Part shown: positions 17,213 through 25,417 of the stretch, piece by piece | Layout: each line of letters starts with the position of its first letter | Numbering within the stretch: position 1 is the first letter of the stretch | Translations under genes and position numbers: made by a program | Notes under the pieces: generated by a model | What the model was told of the DNA's origin: nothing | Databases searched by the model: none | The model's input: only the letters and a program-made list of their open reading frames with translations | Assembly (NCBI GenBank): GCA_964017965.1 | Contig: CAXHNV010000003.1 | Coordinates: 62,001 to 126,000, forward strand | Length of the DNA stretch: 64,000 nt | Direction: 5' to 3' | From: UBA2883 sp964017965 | GTDB lineage: Bacteria > Cyanobacteriota > Vampirovibrionia > Gastranaerophilales > Gastranaerophilaceae

Positions 17213-17990
17213 AATTTTGAAAGTAGCTAAAAGACTAAAAACATTTACTCTCGAAGATATTGTTATGTTTTCTGGTATTGATACAAATTCTGTCAGAGAA
17301 TTTTTACAACAATCCGAAAACATAAAGCAGGTTGGAAATAAATTTGAATACCTTGAAATAATTAAAGTAGAAGATAAATTTAAAATTATTGATAAGAGCA
17401 TTTCGTCAAAAAATTCAGATATTACTGTAATAGAGGCTTGTGAGGAGTTTTTAAGAATTAAATATAAGACACTTAAACCAATGTCATATCAAACATATAA
17501 GACTTTTATTTATGCTCAAATCATTCCATATTTCAAAACATTTTGTATGAAAGATTTAACAGTTCAAGATATTCAGAATTTCAAAAAATATATGCAAGAA
17601 AATAAGGTTTCTGAACGCAGAATTAAGAATATTCTATGCCTGTTAAACCAAATTATTAAACACTTTCAAATCGAGGGTTATATTAATAAAACTTGTGTAT
17701 TTGAAGTAAAAAGAATTTCAAATATTCCTAAAAGACAAATCCAGATATTAACACCCAAACAACTGGTGCATCTTTTTATAATCCTAAAAAAGGAATATCC
17801 ATACTTGCTTCCAATTGTTCAAAAATTAATAACATTAAAACAGCCTTTAAACACTATTTTAATAGGTAGTGAACAACAAAAGAATTCACTGAAACGCAAA
17901 ATCCGAAAAGATTTTTATAAAATAAAACAAGAAATGGGATTAGAGAATTACCTGTTTGATGATTTAAGATTTTCAGATTTCGTAAATTAA
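17205..17990 (+). CDS. Catalytically dead tyrosine-recombinase-like accessory protein of the Mu-like element
   Basis: The 261-residue protein begins with a probable winged helix (1-60), then a SAM-like core-binding domain of tyrosine recombinases (about 75-165). After LTPKQLVHLF the catalytic domain should follow. The block with the first Arg and the Lys is missing: PYLLPIVQKLIT runs almost directly into KRKIRKDFYKIKQEMGLENY and FDDLRFSDFVN. The last piece aligns with HDLRHTF, but the His is Asp and nothing follows, so the second His and the nucleophilic Tyr are gone. I infer a DNA-binding accessory protein. An AGAGG site lies inside the ATPase gene. A decayed integrase is the alternative. 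Confidence 0.65.
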   Translation: MDKILKVAKRLKTFTLEDIVMFSGIDTNSVREFLQQSENIKQVGNKFEYLEIIKVEDKFKIIDKSISSKNSDITVIEACEEFLRIKYKTLKPMSYQTYKTFIYAQIIPYFKTFCMKDLTVQDIQNFKKYMQENKVSERRIKNILCLLNQIIKHFQIEGYINKTCVFEVKRISNIPKRQIQILTPKQLVHLFIILKKEYPYLLPIVQKLITLKQPLNTILIGSEQQKNSLKRKIRKDFYKIKQEMGLENYLFDDLRFSDFVN

Positions 17991-18073
17991 TAAGTATTTA
18001 TTTCGTTAATTTTATATTATTGTTAAAAATCATTACATATATTTATCTCTAACACTTTAAAAATTTTTAAACA

Positions 18074-18119
18074 TGTCGTATAATATAAATATAAAATGTC
18101 GTATTTTATAAATATAAAA
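18074..18119 (+). promoter_or_regulatory. Two tandem 23-bp repeats at the AbiE promoter
   Basis: Two adjacent 23-base units (18074-18096 and 18097-18119) are identical at 21 positions; each begins TGTCGTAT and ends ATAAATATAAAA. The first contains TATAAT, a likely -10 box. They end 11 bases before the antitoxin start. AbiEi antitoxins are known to repress their own operons through upstream repeats, so these are the likely operators. Confidence 0.6.
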
Positions 18120-18130
18120 TCGAGAAAACT

Positions 18131-18571
18131 ATGCCAATATCAGATATTTTAGAAAAAAGAATTCAATATCGTATAAAAAAGTCAAAAGACTTCGTATTTA
18201 TGCTGCCGGATTTTTTGGACTTATCTGACAGGGATCAGATCATGCGTGCGTTACGCAAACTTATAGCAAAAAATTTAATCATAAAAGTCGGACAGGGTAT
18301 TTATGTCAAAGCAAAAGAATCAAAACTGACAGGAAAGATTATTCCGCAAATTGATTTAACTGAGATTGGTAAGGCTGTAGCTAAAAAACTTAATATTAAG
18401 GTTCTGCCAAGCAGGTATGAACTGTGGTATAATGAGGGCAAGACAACACAGGTTCCAAACGGGAAAATTATTGCCATAAAAGGAACCATTTTAAGAAAAA
18501 TCGGATTTAACGGAGTTTATATAACCTATGAAACCGTCAGAAACCAAAAAAAATATTACAAGTATAATTAA
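18131..18571 (+). CDS. AbiEi-like antitoxin (DUF6088 type)
   Basis: The 146-residue protein has an N-terminal winged helix (LSDRDQIMRALRKLIAKNLI then GIYVKA), then a small domain ending GVYITYETVRNQKKYY. It matches the short DUF6088 branch of type IV AbiEi antitoxins, which bind the operator and neutralise the AbiEii toxin. Its last 44 bases overlap the start of the toxin gene in another frame. Confidence 0.75.
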   Translation: MPISDILEKRIQYRIKKSKDFVFMLPDFLDLSDRDQIMRALRKLIAKNLIIKVGQGIYVKAKESKLTGKIIPQIDLTEIGKAVAKKLNIKVLPSRYELWYNEGKTTQVPNGKIIAIKGTILRKIGFNGVYITYETVRNQKKYYKYN

Positions 18572-19451
18572 TGACTATTCGCAAGAATTCGGCATCGCTC
18601 CGCAATTTGTTGAAAAAGATTATTATGTTATTAAAGTTTTATCTGAAATTAGCAAAATTAATTATCCCGAATTGAAAGTAGTTTTTTCTGGCGGAACTTG
18701 TTTATCAAAGGCATATAATAAAATTCAAAGATTTTCGGAAGATATCGATTTCAGAATTCATACAGAACGCCTTTTTACTAGAGCAGAGAAGAAAGTTTTT
18801 TGTAATTTTATTTTAGAAAAACTTGAATCAAAAGAAGGTTATCACATTATTCAAGAATCCGTTAAAAAAGGAAATGAAAATAAATTTTTTAGTTTTGAAA
18901 TTGAATACGAAAAATTGTATGAAGGTTCTAATTTAAGACCAAATATAAAAGTTGAATTTACTTTTGAGAATTTAGTTTTACCTAGTACAATTTGTGAAAT
19001 ATCTTCTTTTATTAGCAAATTTATAAATGAAGAATCGGTTTCTGTAAATTGTATTCAACCTACAGAAGTAATTGCAAATAAATTTAGTGCTTTGATGTGG
19101 CGAGTTTATATTAAAGACAGAACAAAACCACTGCATTCAAAGGAAAATGATCCGACTATTGTTCGTCATCTGCATGATATTGCAGCATTAGAAGATTTCC
19201 TTTATACAAAAGAATTTGTTGTACTTCTACAAAAATCATTTGAATCAGATAAAGGTCGTGGTGGTTTTGAAAACAATTACACTTTACCGGAATTTATTAA
19301 AATCACTTTGGATAAATTAAATGAAGATAAGATATACCAAAAAGAATTTACAGATTTTGTTAGTTCAATGTGTTATGCTAAATATTCAGAGGTTATAACT
19401 TTTGTTAAAGCATTTAATTGTCTTGAGCGGTTGTATCAATTTATAAAATAA
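18528..19451 (+). CDS. AbiEii-type nucleotidyltransferase toxin
   Basis: The 307-residue protein shows the nucleotidyltransferase signature VVFSGGTCLSKAYN followed by RFSEDIDFRI, that is the GG(S/T) motif and the DxD metal-binding pair, as in AbiEii/AbiGii toxins. AbiEii toxins (for example MenT) transfer nucleotides to targets such as tRNA and arrest growth. The overlap with the antitoxin gene supports a toxin-antitoxin operon that may abort phage infection or stabilise the island. Confidence 0.85.
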   Translation: MKPSETKKNITSIINDYSQEFGIAPQFVEKDYYVIKVLSEISKINYPELKVVFSGGTCLSKAYNKIQRFSEDIDFRIHTERLFTRAEKKVFCNFILEKLESKEGYHIIQESVKKGNENKFFSFEIEYEKLYEGSNLRPNIKVEFTFENLVLPSTICEISSFISKFINEESVSVNCIQPTEVIANKFSALMWRVYIKDRTKPLHSKENDPTIVRHLHDIAALEDFLYTKEFVVLLQKSFESDKGRGGFENNYTLPEFIKITLDKLNEDKIYQKEFTDFVSSMCYAKYSEVITFVKAFNCLERLYQFIK

Positions 19452-19457
19452 TGAAAG

Positions 19458-20105
19458 TTAACAATTGTTATAAGTTAGAAAATCAATAGTTAGACTAATA
19501 CAAGATGTCATATCGGAGATTTGCTCTTTTTGTTTTGGGTAATTATACTTAAGAACTTCAGCAAATATTTCGATAGCATACCCCAAATTATCAAGAGTAT
19601 CATTTTCATCTGATTTATTATTTAAAATTTTGTCTAATCCTTTTAAAACAAGAATTCCCCGTTTGTATTGTTCAATGTTTTTACCGGTTATTTTATGAAT
19701 AAAATCTAAGGAATAACCGATTGCTTTTAACAAATCTGATACACTTAAAACCTGATTCTGATTTTTAAAAAGAATTTGCATCGGATTAAATCCACTTTCG
19801 GTTGGTATTAGTCTATTTACAGCAAATATTGAAACCGAATAAGGTTGCTCACTATGCATTTTATCATACAGAATTTGACAATACTCATATAAATTTGCAT
19901 AAACTTCATTTGGCGTTAAATCAGATAGTGGTAATATTTGCCCATTCGGATTCTTTTTTTGTAAACGCAGATTAACATCAACACTATATTCGAAACTAAG
20001 TTTATTTTTCATTTCTAAAAGTACTTCTCGCTGTTGCAATATATTATTAGCATGTAGAGCATTAATTCCCTTTTGATATAAAATTTTTAAATCGTTATTT
20101 TGCAT
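19458..20105 (-). CDS. Unknown protein next to AbiE (215 aa)
   Basis: No family is recognised. It is soluble and mostly helical with no obvious catalytic motif; two helix-rich regions (about 1-100 and 120-215) are joined by a short loop. It converges with the toxin gene, six bases from its stop, and ends the gene-bearing part of the island. The ATG follows a weak AGGAAT-like site. Position suggests a defence or mobile-element role, but the sequence does not show one. Confidence 0.55.
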   Translation of the reverse strand: MQNNDLKILYQKGINALHANNILQQREVLLEMKNKLSFEYSVDVNLRLQKKNPNGQILPLSDLTPNEVYANLYEYCQILYDKMHSEQPYSVSIFAVNRLIPTESGFNPMQILFKNQNQVLSVSDLLKAIGYSLDFIHKITGKNIEQYKRGILVLKGLDKILNNKSDENDTLDNLGYAIEIFAEVLKYNYPKQKEQISDMTSCISLTIDFLTYNNC

Positions 20106-20476
20106 AATATTCCTTTTTTGATTAATTATAATATAAAAACTTGACTGAAATCGATAGGTTTTTGAGAAATGTTTTAATTATTGTGTAATGTATTTTAGAG
20201 TTAATTTCAATGTCATTCAAATGCCATAAACACTTCCGGCTTGCTTCCGACTTGAAAAATAGCAATGTCAAATGGGACTTTTGTGTCCTAATTTAGTCAT
20301 CGCTATAATATAGAGTACGTTTGAGTTTTGGGAATTTGTTCAAATTTGGATTGGATTTTTGATGGACAAAGAGAGTAATAAAAGACCCATTTGAGTGATT
20401 TCAGTCAATCTGTATTAAATCGCTAAAACCTAAACACCTTAGGCAATACAGGCTAATAGATTACATTTCAAAAGTC
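20106..20476. repeat. Repeat-rich noncoding stretch at the island edge
   Basis: No gene is seen in these 371 bases. They hold a perfect 12-bp inverted repeat (TTGACTGAAATC at 20141-20152, its complement at 20397-20408). A second inverted pair matches 13 of 14 bases (CAAATGGGACTTTT at 20269-20282 against 20380-20393). There is also a tandem CTTCCG(G/A)CTTG at 20233-20254 and a TATAAT box near 20311. The nesting suggests a small non-autonomous element or the end of the island. Confidence 0.45.
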
Positions 20477-20737
20477 TCAAATAAACCCCATTATCTCTTT
20501 AACTACAGGCTCACCTTTAAGTTCAGTTCTGTATTGTTTACTGAACGCATCAAACTTTTCAGGTTCGTGATTGAACCATTTCCTCAAATCAGGGCTGGGT
20601 GCTACATCTTTTAACCAATAATCTAAATGGGCCTCTTTTTTACTGACTCCCCTTGGCCATAGTCTGTCTACTAGGATACGTATGCCGTCTGATGTATCAG
20701 GTTCATCATATATTCGCTTTATTTTTAATGTACCCAT
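20477..20737 (-). pseudogene. DUF488 family protein, C-terminally truncated
   Basis: The N-terminal 80 residues match DUF488 (YeaO-like): KIKRIYDEP, GIRILVDRLWPRG, then PSPDLRKWF. Family members are usually 115-120 residues; this one stops at 86, losing the final strand and the usual LTLLY...NHA segment. The break coincides with the repeat-rich edge of the island, so insertion probably removed the 3' end. No matching 3' remnant is seen at the left end of the window. Confidence 0.7.
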
Positions 20738-20844
20738 ATATTATTTTATAAATAAAGTATAAAGAATTGCTATTGTATAAATGAACTATGCTTATTTTGC
20801 AAATGGTTTATTTTCATGCTAATTTTTTTTGAACGAAGGTGTTT

Positions 20845-21453
20845 ATGGGTAATAAAAGATATGAATATATCAATACAGGTTCAGAAGAACACGTTAGTCT
20901 GCGAGTTCAATCTGCTAAATTGCTTAAAAAATATAATGCTCTGGATTATGAAAATAGCGTAGAAAAAAGAAAAATCCTTGAAAAATTATTGGGCTCAATC
21001 GATAAAAATGTTCATATTGGAACTAATTTTTATTGCGATTCCGGTAAGAATATTTTTATAGGAAAAGATGTTATAGCTGGTCCGAATTGTACATTTATCG
21101 ATAATGAAAAAATTACTATAGGTTCTTGTGTAATGCTTGCTCCAAACGTACAAATCTACACTTCCTATCATCCGATTTTACCTAAAGAAAGATATATTTT
21201 AGATAGAGCAGAAGATGATCCGATGTATTTTAGAACCTGTGCAGATTCTGTTGAAATAAAAGACGGTGTCTGGATTGACGGAGGTGTAATTATATTACCG
21301 GGAGTAACTATAGGTGAAAATTCTATTATCGGAGCAGGAAGTATTGTAACAAGTTCAATGCCTGATAATTGCGTTGCAGTAGGTAACCCTTGTAAACCTA
21401 TTAAATTTTTTGATGATATAAGAAATTTTAGGAATAACTATGAAAAAATGTAA
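20845..21453 (+). CDS. Maltose/galactoside O-acetyltransferase-like enzyme
   Basis: This is a left-handed beta-helix acyltransferase (about 202 aa) that moves acetyl from acetyl-CoA to a sugar. The hexapeptide repeats run from about 60 to 190 (IFIGKDVIAGPNC, VWIDGGVIILPGVTIGENS, IIGAGSIVTSSMP), with the catalytic His in YTSYHPI, and the N-terminal Mac domain is present. I chose the ATG at 20845, with AAGG five bases upstream, over a GTG at 20839. The next gene overlaps its end by 14 bases. Confidence 0.9.
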   Translation: MGNKRYEYINTGSEEHVSLRVQSAKLLKKYNALDYENSVEKRKILEKLLGSIDKNVHIGTNFYCDSGKNIFIGKDVIAGPNCTFIDNEKITIGSCVMLAPNVQIYTSYHPILPKERYILDRAEDDPMYFRTCADSVEIKDGVWIDGGVIILPGVTIGENSIIGAGSIVTSSMPDNCVAVGNPCKPIKFFDDIRNFRNNYEKM

Positions 21454-21751
21454 AATAACAGTTTTAAAATGTAATTTTGATGAAGAATTGGCTAAGGAAT
21501 ATGGTGTTGATGAAATCGGTGCGTGTCCTTTATTAAAACCCGGTCAGGAATTTTATGCCGATTGGGAATGTCCGGAAGGTTTTTGTAATGAAGCTTGGAA
21601 AGCTATTTATCAGTATGTGTTTACCTTGGCACACGGTGGTGCTACAAAAGAATTATTTTATTATGGAGATTGGATAAAAACTCCCGGGGTGGCGATATGT
21701 TCTTGTAATGACGGGCTAAGACCTGTAATATTCAAAATAGAAGCACAATAA
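21440..21751 (+). CDS. TIGR04076 family small protein
   Basis: The 103-residue protein has the family pattern: VLKCNFDEELAKEY, CPLLKPGQEF, a middle CPEGFCNEAW and a C-terminal GVAICSCNDGLRPVIFK. Members are found in many anaerobes, often with conserved cysteines, and have no established function. It is translated with the acetyltransferase, since the two genes overlap. Confidence 0.85.
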   Translation: MKKCKITVLKCNFDEELAKEYGVDEIGACPLLKPGQEFYADWECPEGFCNEAWKAIYQYVFTLAHGGATKELFYYGDWIKTPGVAICSCNDGLRPVIFKIEAQ

Positions 21752-21761
21752 AAGATAAAAA

Positions 21762-22259
21762 TTAAGTAAGTGGTAGAATTGTCTTCCATTCATTATACAG
21801 GTCATCAAGGCGGAATTTGGCATTGGCAGGGCTGGTAGATGGGAGTTTGTAACACTCATACCTATCTAAAAGTTCAGGAAAATATTTCTTAAACGCTGAA
21901 TACGATTTATTCCCGTTAAGAGCAACTATCTTAATATTAGGATACTTTTTTAATAATCCCCGTATCCCGTTAGGAACCTCCCTCTCAATATTTGAATCCA
22001 AGCTCCCAACTCTCTTACAGCTTTTTATTACGTCCCATAGAGCAAACCCGTTATCTAACAAAACCCCTATCTTCTCATCATAACCTAATGTATATAGCTC
22101 TTCACAATCGCACAATAGCCCCATTACCCGCCAGAATCGGTTCTGAGGATGTGCATAATATTGCTGTTCCTCTAACGACTTAACCCCCGGCATCGAACCC
22201 AATATCAATACCCGCGACTCTTCATTAATCTGTGGTAAAAAACTCCGACACTTACTCAT
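21762..22259 (-). CDS. DNA-deoxyinosine glycosylase (uracil-DNA glycosylase superfamily)
   Basis: The 165-residue enzyme belongs to the hypoxanthine/mismatch branch of the uracil-DNA glycosylase fold. It has motif 1 LILGSMPGVKSLEEQQYYAH followed by PQNRFW, and motif 2 LPSTSPANA near residue 143. These enzymes excise deaminated adenine (and related lesions). The ATG at 22259 is preferred over TTG at 22265. It overlaps the upstream nucleotidyltransferase gene by a few bases. Confidence 0.9.
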   Translation of the reverse strand: MSKCRSFLPQINEESRVLILGSMPGVKSLEEQQYYAHPQNRFWRVMGLLCDCEELYTLGYDEKIGVLLDNGFALWDVIKSCKRVGSLDSNIEREVPNGIRGLLKKYPNIKIVALNGNKSYSAFKKYFPELLDRYECYKLPSTSPANAKFRLDDLYNEWKTILPLT

Positions 22260-23052
22260 AATCAATACCTATTACCTTACGTAAGTTCTCTGTCAAAGTT
22301 TTTGCTAACTGAACCTGTTTCTCAGGACGACATAATGAAAATTCATTAACATCTTCCTTAAAACCCTCAGGTAAAATCTCACAATGCGCTAAAGCATATT
22401 GCACAAGCCGTTTCTCACCGGGATGCAATAACTTGTTAACCGCATATAAAACATCAAAATAGCTCGCTAAAAACGCTGCACTTCTATGGTTAACACTAAC
22501 GAAATCATCCCGCTCGACAGCTTTTTCTATTTGTTCATAATAAGAAGCAAACGGTTTGTCACATAGTAACATCATATTTCGTCTAATAATGTTATTTTGT
22601 AACCCCTCAGGATATCCAGTTTCGAGAACCTTCTTTAATGAACTAAGCCATCCATTTTTATCGTAAACAATCTGAAAGTTGTTCAAAGTATACAAAAATG
22701 CAGTGGAATAACCGTTTGAAGCCTGATACTTGTTCCAAACACTGTCAACAACCGATTCAAACCACCCCGTATTCCAGTACATAACATCAAGCTGCTGTCC
22801 CATTTTGTCGACAAAGAATTCATCACCCGTGCCAAAATATTCGCCGCCGACTTCATACTTTGAAGAATATTCTTTGATAATGTTCTCACGTTTGTTAACA
22901 GGTATGTCATCTTTTACAAAGACATAAACATCTATATCAGAAGCTTTATCACTGGTTTTAGCAGCAGAAGATCCGCCGATTGCAATAGCTTCAACCTGTT
23001 CAAATTGTTTAAATTGTTCAATTATTTCGTCAAATGTTTTTTTATTTTGCAT
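22252..23052 (-). CDS. Nucleotidyltransferase-domain protein
   Basis: The 266-residue protein has an N-terminal nucleotidyltransferase fold: AIGGSSAAKTSDKASDIDVYVF gives the GGS motif and the DxD pair, and a third Asp occurs in QQLDVMYW. A helical C-terminal domain (about 130-266) resembles DUF4037-type or aminoglycoside nucleotidyltransferase partners. The substrate is unknown. AGGAG precedes the ATG. It overlaps the acyltransferase gene upstream by 31 bases. Confidence 0.8.
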   Translation of the reverse strand: MQNKKTFDEIIEQFKQFEQVEAIAIGGSSAAKTSDKASDIDVYVFVKDDIPVNKRENIIKEYSSKYEVGGEYFGTGDEFFVDKMGQQLDVMYWNTGWFESVVDSVWNKYQASNGYSTAFLYTLNNFQIVYDKNGWLSSLKKVLETGYPEGLQNNIIRRNMMLLCDKPFASYYEQIEKAVERDDFVSVNHRSAAFLASYFDVLYAVNKLLHPGEKRLVQYALAHCEILPEGFKEDVNEFSLCRPEKQVQLAKTLTENLRKVIGIDYE

Positions 23053-24071
23053 AATGCAACTCCTAGATAAGTTGTAATAATAATACCCGTTATAAAGTAG
23101 AAATACGTTGTCTTTAATGGTGCATAAAACCAGTAGATATCTGCATTATTTTTAATATCAAAAGGAATTCCTTTTGCAGCAAGAATACAATATGTAATTA
23201 TATTAAAAACCAGCAAATGGTTTGCCATAATGTGATAACTGTTTTCTCCTATTGCATGAAGGAATTTCCAATCCTTAAATTTTTCATACACAATTTCTAT
23301 AATAAAGAGGCTTATCCAAATACCTGTAATACTTGTTATGACAGGCACTATTAAGTTGTTATATTGTCCCCATACAAGTAAGAAATGTAAGCCAATACCG
23401 TCTTCTGCAGTATAATCCTGATTAGTTAGCCATAATAATGATTGCAAGATTATTACGCAATAAAATATCATTGGCGAAAATATGTTAACCTTATTTTCAA
23501 TTTTTGCTTTATAAAGATAGCCAAGATGTACAAATACTAAAGCAAACATTGTTCTGAAAAGCCAAAGCAAATATATGTTTTGTGCATATTTTTGATAATA
23601 AACAGCTAAAAATGCAAATACAAAATAAATAAGTAATCTCAAAAACTCGGGACATTTTATATACGAAAACAGTTTATAGATAATAAGTGTTATAAATAAA
23701 CACGGTACAAACCATAACGGTGATATTAAATCAAGCTGGTGTCCTGTTAAAAACGGGGTTACAAGTTCATTAAACCAAGTTATCTTCATTCCCCAAAATT
23801 TATGGATTATAGGCGTAATAGCAATCGTCAAACCTAGATAAAATAATGAGTATAGAAAATATGGCAACATTAAGCTCTTTGAACGTCTTTTTATATATTC
23901 AACAAAAGAATAATCAGGATTAAACAGCATACCTGCAATAAAAAAGAATAGTATAACCTGGAAAGAATATGGCGGAAACATTGGGATTAAAGAGAATTCA
24001 AGATGCCCGGCAACGACAATCATAATAGCTAGTGCTTTCAATAAATTAATTTTATTATATTTTTCTGACAT
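23022..24071 (-). CDS. Integral-membrane acyltransferase 3 family protein
   Basis: The 349-residue protein has about ten hydrophobic helices and begins with the family signature INLLKALAIMIVVAGHLEF, whose His is the usual catalytic residue. Such enzymes acetylate or succinylate surface sugars or peptidoglycan. It lies in a minus-strand run with the nucleotidyltransferase and the glycosylase. The acceptor cannot be deduced. Confidence 0.88.
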   Translation of the reverse strand: MSEKYNKINLLKALAIMIVVAGHLEFSLIPMFPPYSFQVILFFFIAGMLFNPDYSFVEYIKRRSKSLMLPYFLYSLFYLGLTIAITPIIHKFWGMKITWFNELVTPFLTGHQLDLISPLWFVPCLFITLIIYKLFSYIKCPEFLRLLIYFVFAFLAVYYQKYAQNIYLLWLFRTMFALVFVHLGYLYKAKIENKVNIFSPMIFYCVIILQSLLWLTNQDYTAEDGIGLHFLLVWGQYNNLIVPVITSITGIWISLFIIEIVYEKFKDWKFLHAIGENSYHIMANHLLVFNIITYCILAAKGIPFDIKNNADIYWFYAPLKTTYFYFITGIIITTYLGVALCKIKKHLTK

Positions 24072-24085
24072 ACAAACACCTTATT

Positions 24086-25411
24086 TTATCCAATAATATC
24101 ATATTTTTTAAATCCTGTGTCGATAATGCTGTCGGGATGTTCTAATGTTAATTTCTCACCAGCACGGCAAATCCGCTCAATACCCAGTTTGCTTATCATT
24201 TTCTCATCATCCTGTATCATAATAAACCGTCTGTGTCCGTTATCCTCTGCATTCATCTGCATACAGGCATGAGCAGTTGTTCCCGAGCCACTGAAAAAAT
24301 CCAGCACAATATCGTCATCCCTAAACCCGATTACCCTCATCAAATACTGTATCAATCCGACCGGTTTTGCAAAGCTAAACTCCAACCCCAACTCAAGCAG
24401 CTCCTTTGTCCCCTTTGAATTCGGGTAATCATAAATAACATCTTCCGGCAGCAATGTTTCGCACCGCTTATCCTCTAAATAAACCTTATCGTAAACATTC
24501 CACTTTGATTTATTACCCTCACTGTCAATCAACGGACAGTTCTTACGCGTCTTACTAAACACAAGCATATCTTTCTTTTTAAGATAAGTTTCATAGCTCC
24601 AGCGCCAGCATTTGTCCTCATTAGATTCTGGTTTTACAAATGCGCCGTCCTTAACCTCGTCGGGAAAAACATTCCCCGGCGGGATTACAAAGCTTCCGTC
24701 CGGACACTCGATATAATATCTCTGGTTTACTCTTGGCTCCAGTGACGGCTGATATAAAGAAGCTCCGTTTTTCTTATATCTGCCGCGCTCATCTTCATAT
24801 TTATAGTCTTCAAGCTTAATCTCAGGGCTTACCTCAAACTTTGTAAGGTTCCCGATATCTTTTGCATAAACCAGAACATAATCCTTTGTCGATTTGAAAA
24901 ATGTGCCCTTATTAGATGTGCGCTTTGCAATCCGAGTACAGCAAGAAATAAAATTATTCTCCCCAAAAACTTCGTCACACAACATTTTTAGGTTGAAAAC
25001 TTCATTATCGTCAATAGAGATAAATATTACCCCGTCAGGTTTTAACAGTTTTTCAGCAAGTATAAGTCTCGGATAAATCATGTTTAACCAGTTTGTATGA
25101 TAACGTCCCGAATACTCGCTATTAGAAGTATTTTTACTTATTCGGGTATTTGTTTTCAGCTTAAAATCGTCGTTATAAACAAAACTGTTTCTTGTATTAT
25201 AAGGCGGGTCGATATAAATCATCTTAATTTTTGCTTCGTATTCAGGCAGCAAAAGCTTCAGCCCGTCAATATTATCACCCTCAATATAAATATTGTTTGT
25301 AAACTCAAGGTTCTTGCTTGATTTAGTATCAAGTTCGAGTCTCTTTAAGCTAGGAATATCTGCTAATTTTTTAGCTTCGGTTTTACCTTCCCAATAGAAT
25401 CCGTAATCCAT
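24086..25411 (-). CDS. Orphan adenine-specific DNA methyltransferase (type III Mod-like)
   Basis: This is a beta-class N6-adenine methyltransferase (441 aa). It has the catalytic DPPYNT (68-73) followed by a recognition region, and the S-adenosylmethionine motif DFFSGSGTT near residue 375. The order matches type III Mod subunits, but no Res nuclease gene is adjacent and the protein is shorter than most Mods. It starts just after comM with GGAGGAA inside the comM tail, so the two are cotranscribed. It may set an epigenetic mark rather than serve restriction. Confidence 0.9.
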   Translation of the reverse strand: MDYGFYWEGKTEAKKLADIPSLKRLELDTKSSKNLEFTNNIYIEGDNIDGLKLLLPEYEAKIKMIYIDPPYNTRNSFVYNDDFKLKTNTRISKNTSNSEYSGRYHTNWLNMIYPRLILAEKLLKPDGVIFISIDDNEVFNLKMLCDEVFGENNFISCCTRIAKRTSNKGTFFKSTKDYVLVYAKDIGNLTKFEVSPEIKLEDYKYEDERGRYKKNGASLYQPSLEPRVNQRYYIECPDGSFVIPPGNVFPDEVKDGAFVKPESNEDKCWRWSYETYLKKKDMLVFSKTRKNCPLIDSEGNKSKWNVYDKVYLEDKRCETLLPEDVIYDYPNSKGTKELLELGLEFSFAKPVGLIQYLMRVIGFRDDDIVLDFFSGSGTTAHACMQMNAEDNGHRRFIMIQDDEKMISKLGIERICRAGEKLTLEHPDSIIDTGFKKYDIIG

Positions 25412-25417
25412 TGTGAC

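Noticed and set aside
17205..17990. Active integrase of the island
   Set aside because: The first Arg, the Lys, both His and the nucleophilic Tyr are missing, so it cannot catalyse recombination.
18074..18119. CRISPR array
   Set aside because: Only two adjacent AT-rich units with no spacers; better explained as operators. No CRISPR repeat-spacer pattern or cas gene was seen anywhere in the window.
1..20476. Intact prophage
   Set aside because: A Mu-like transposase, ATPase and repressor are present, but no head, tail, portal, terminase or lysis genes were found.
22683..22927. Extra open frames within the nucleotidyltransferase gene
   Set aside because: They lie wholly inside a well-supported gene in other frames and lack ribosome sites.
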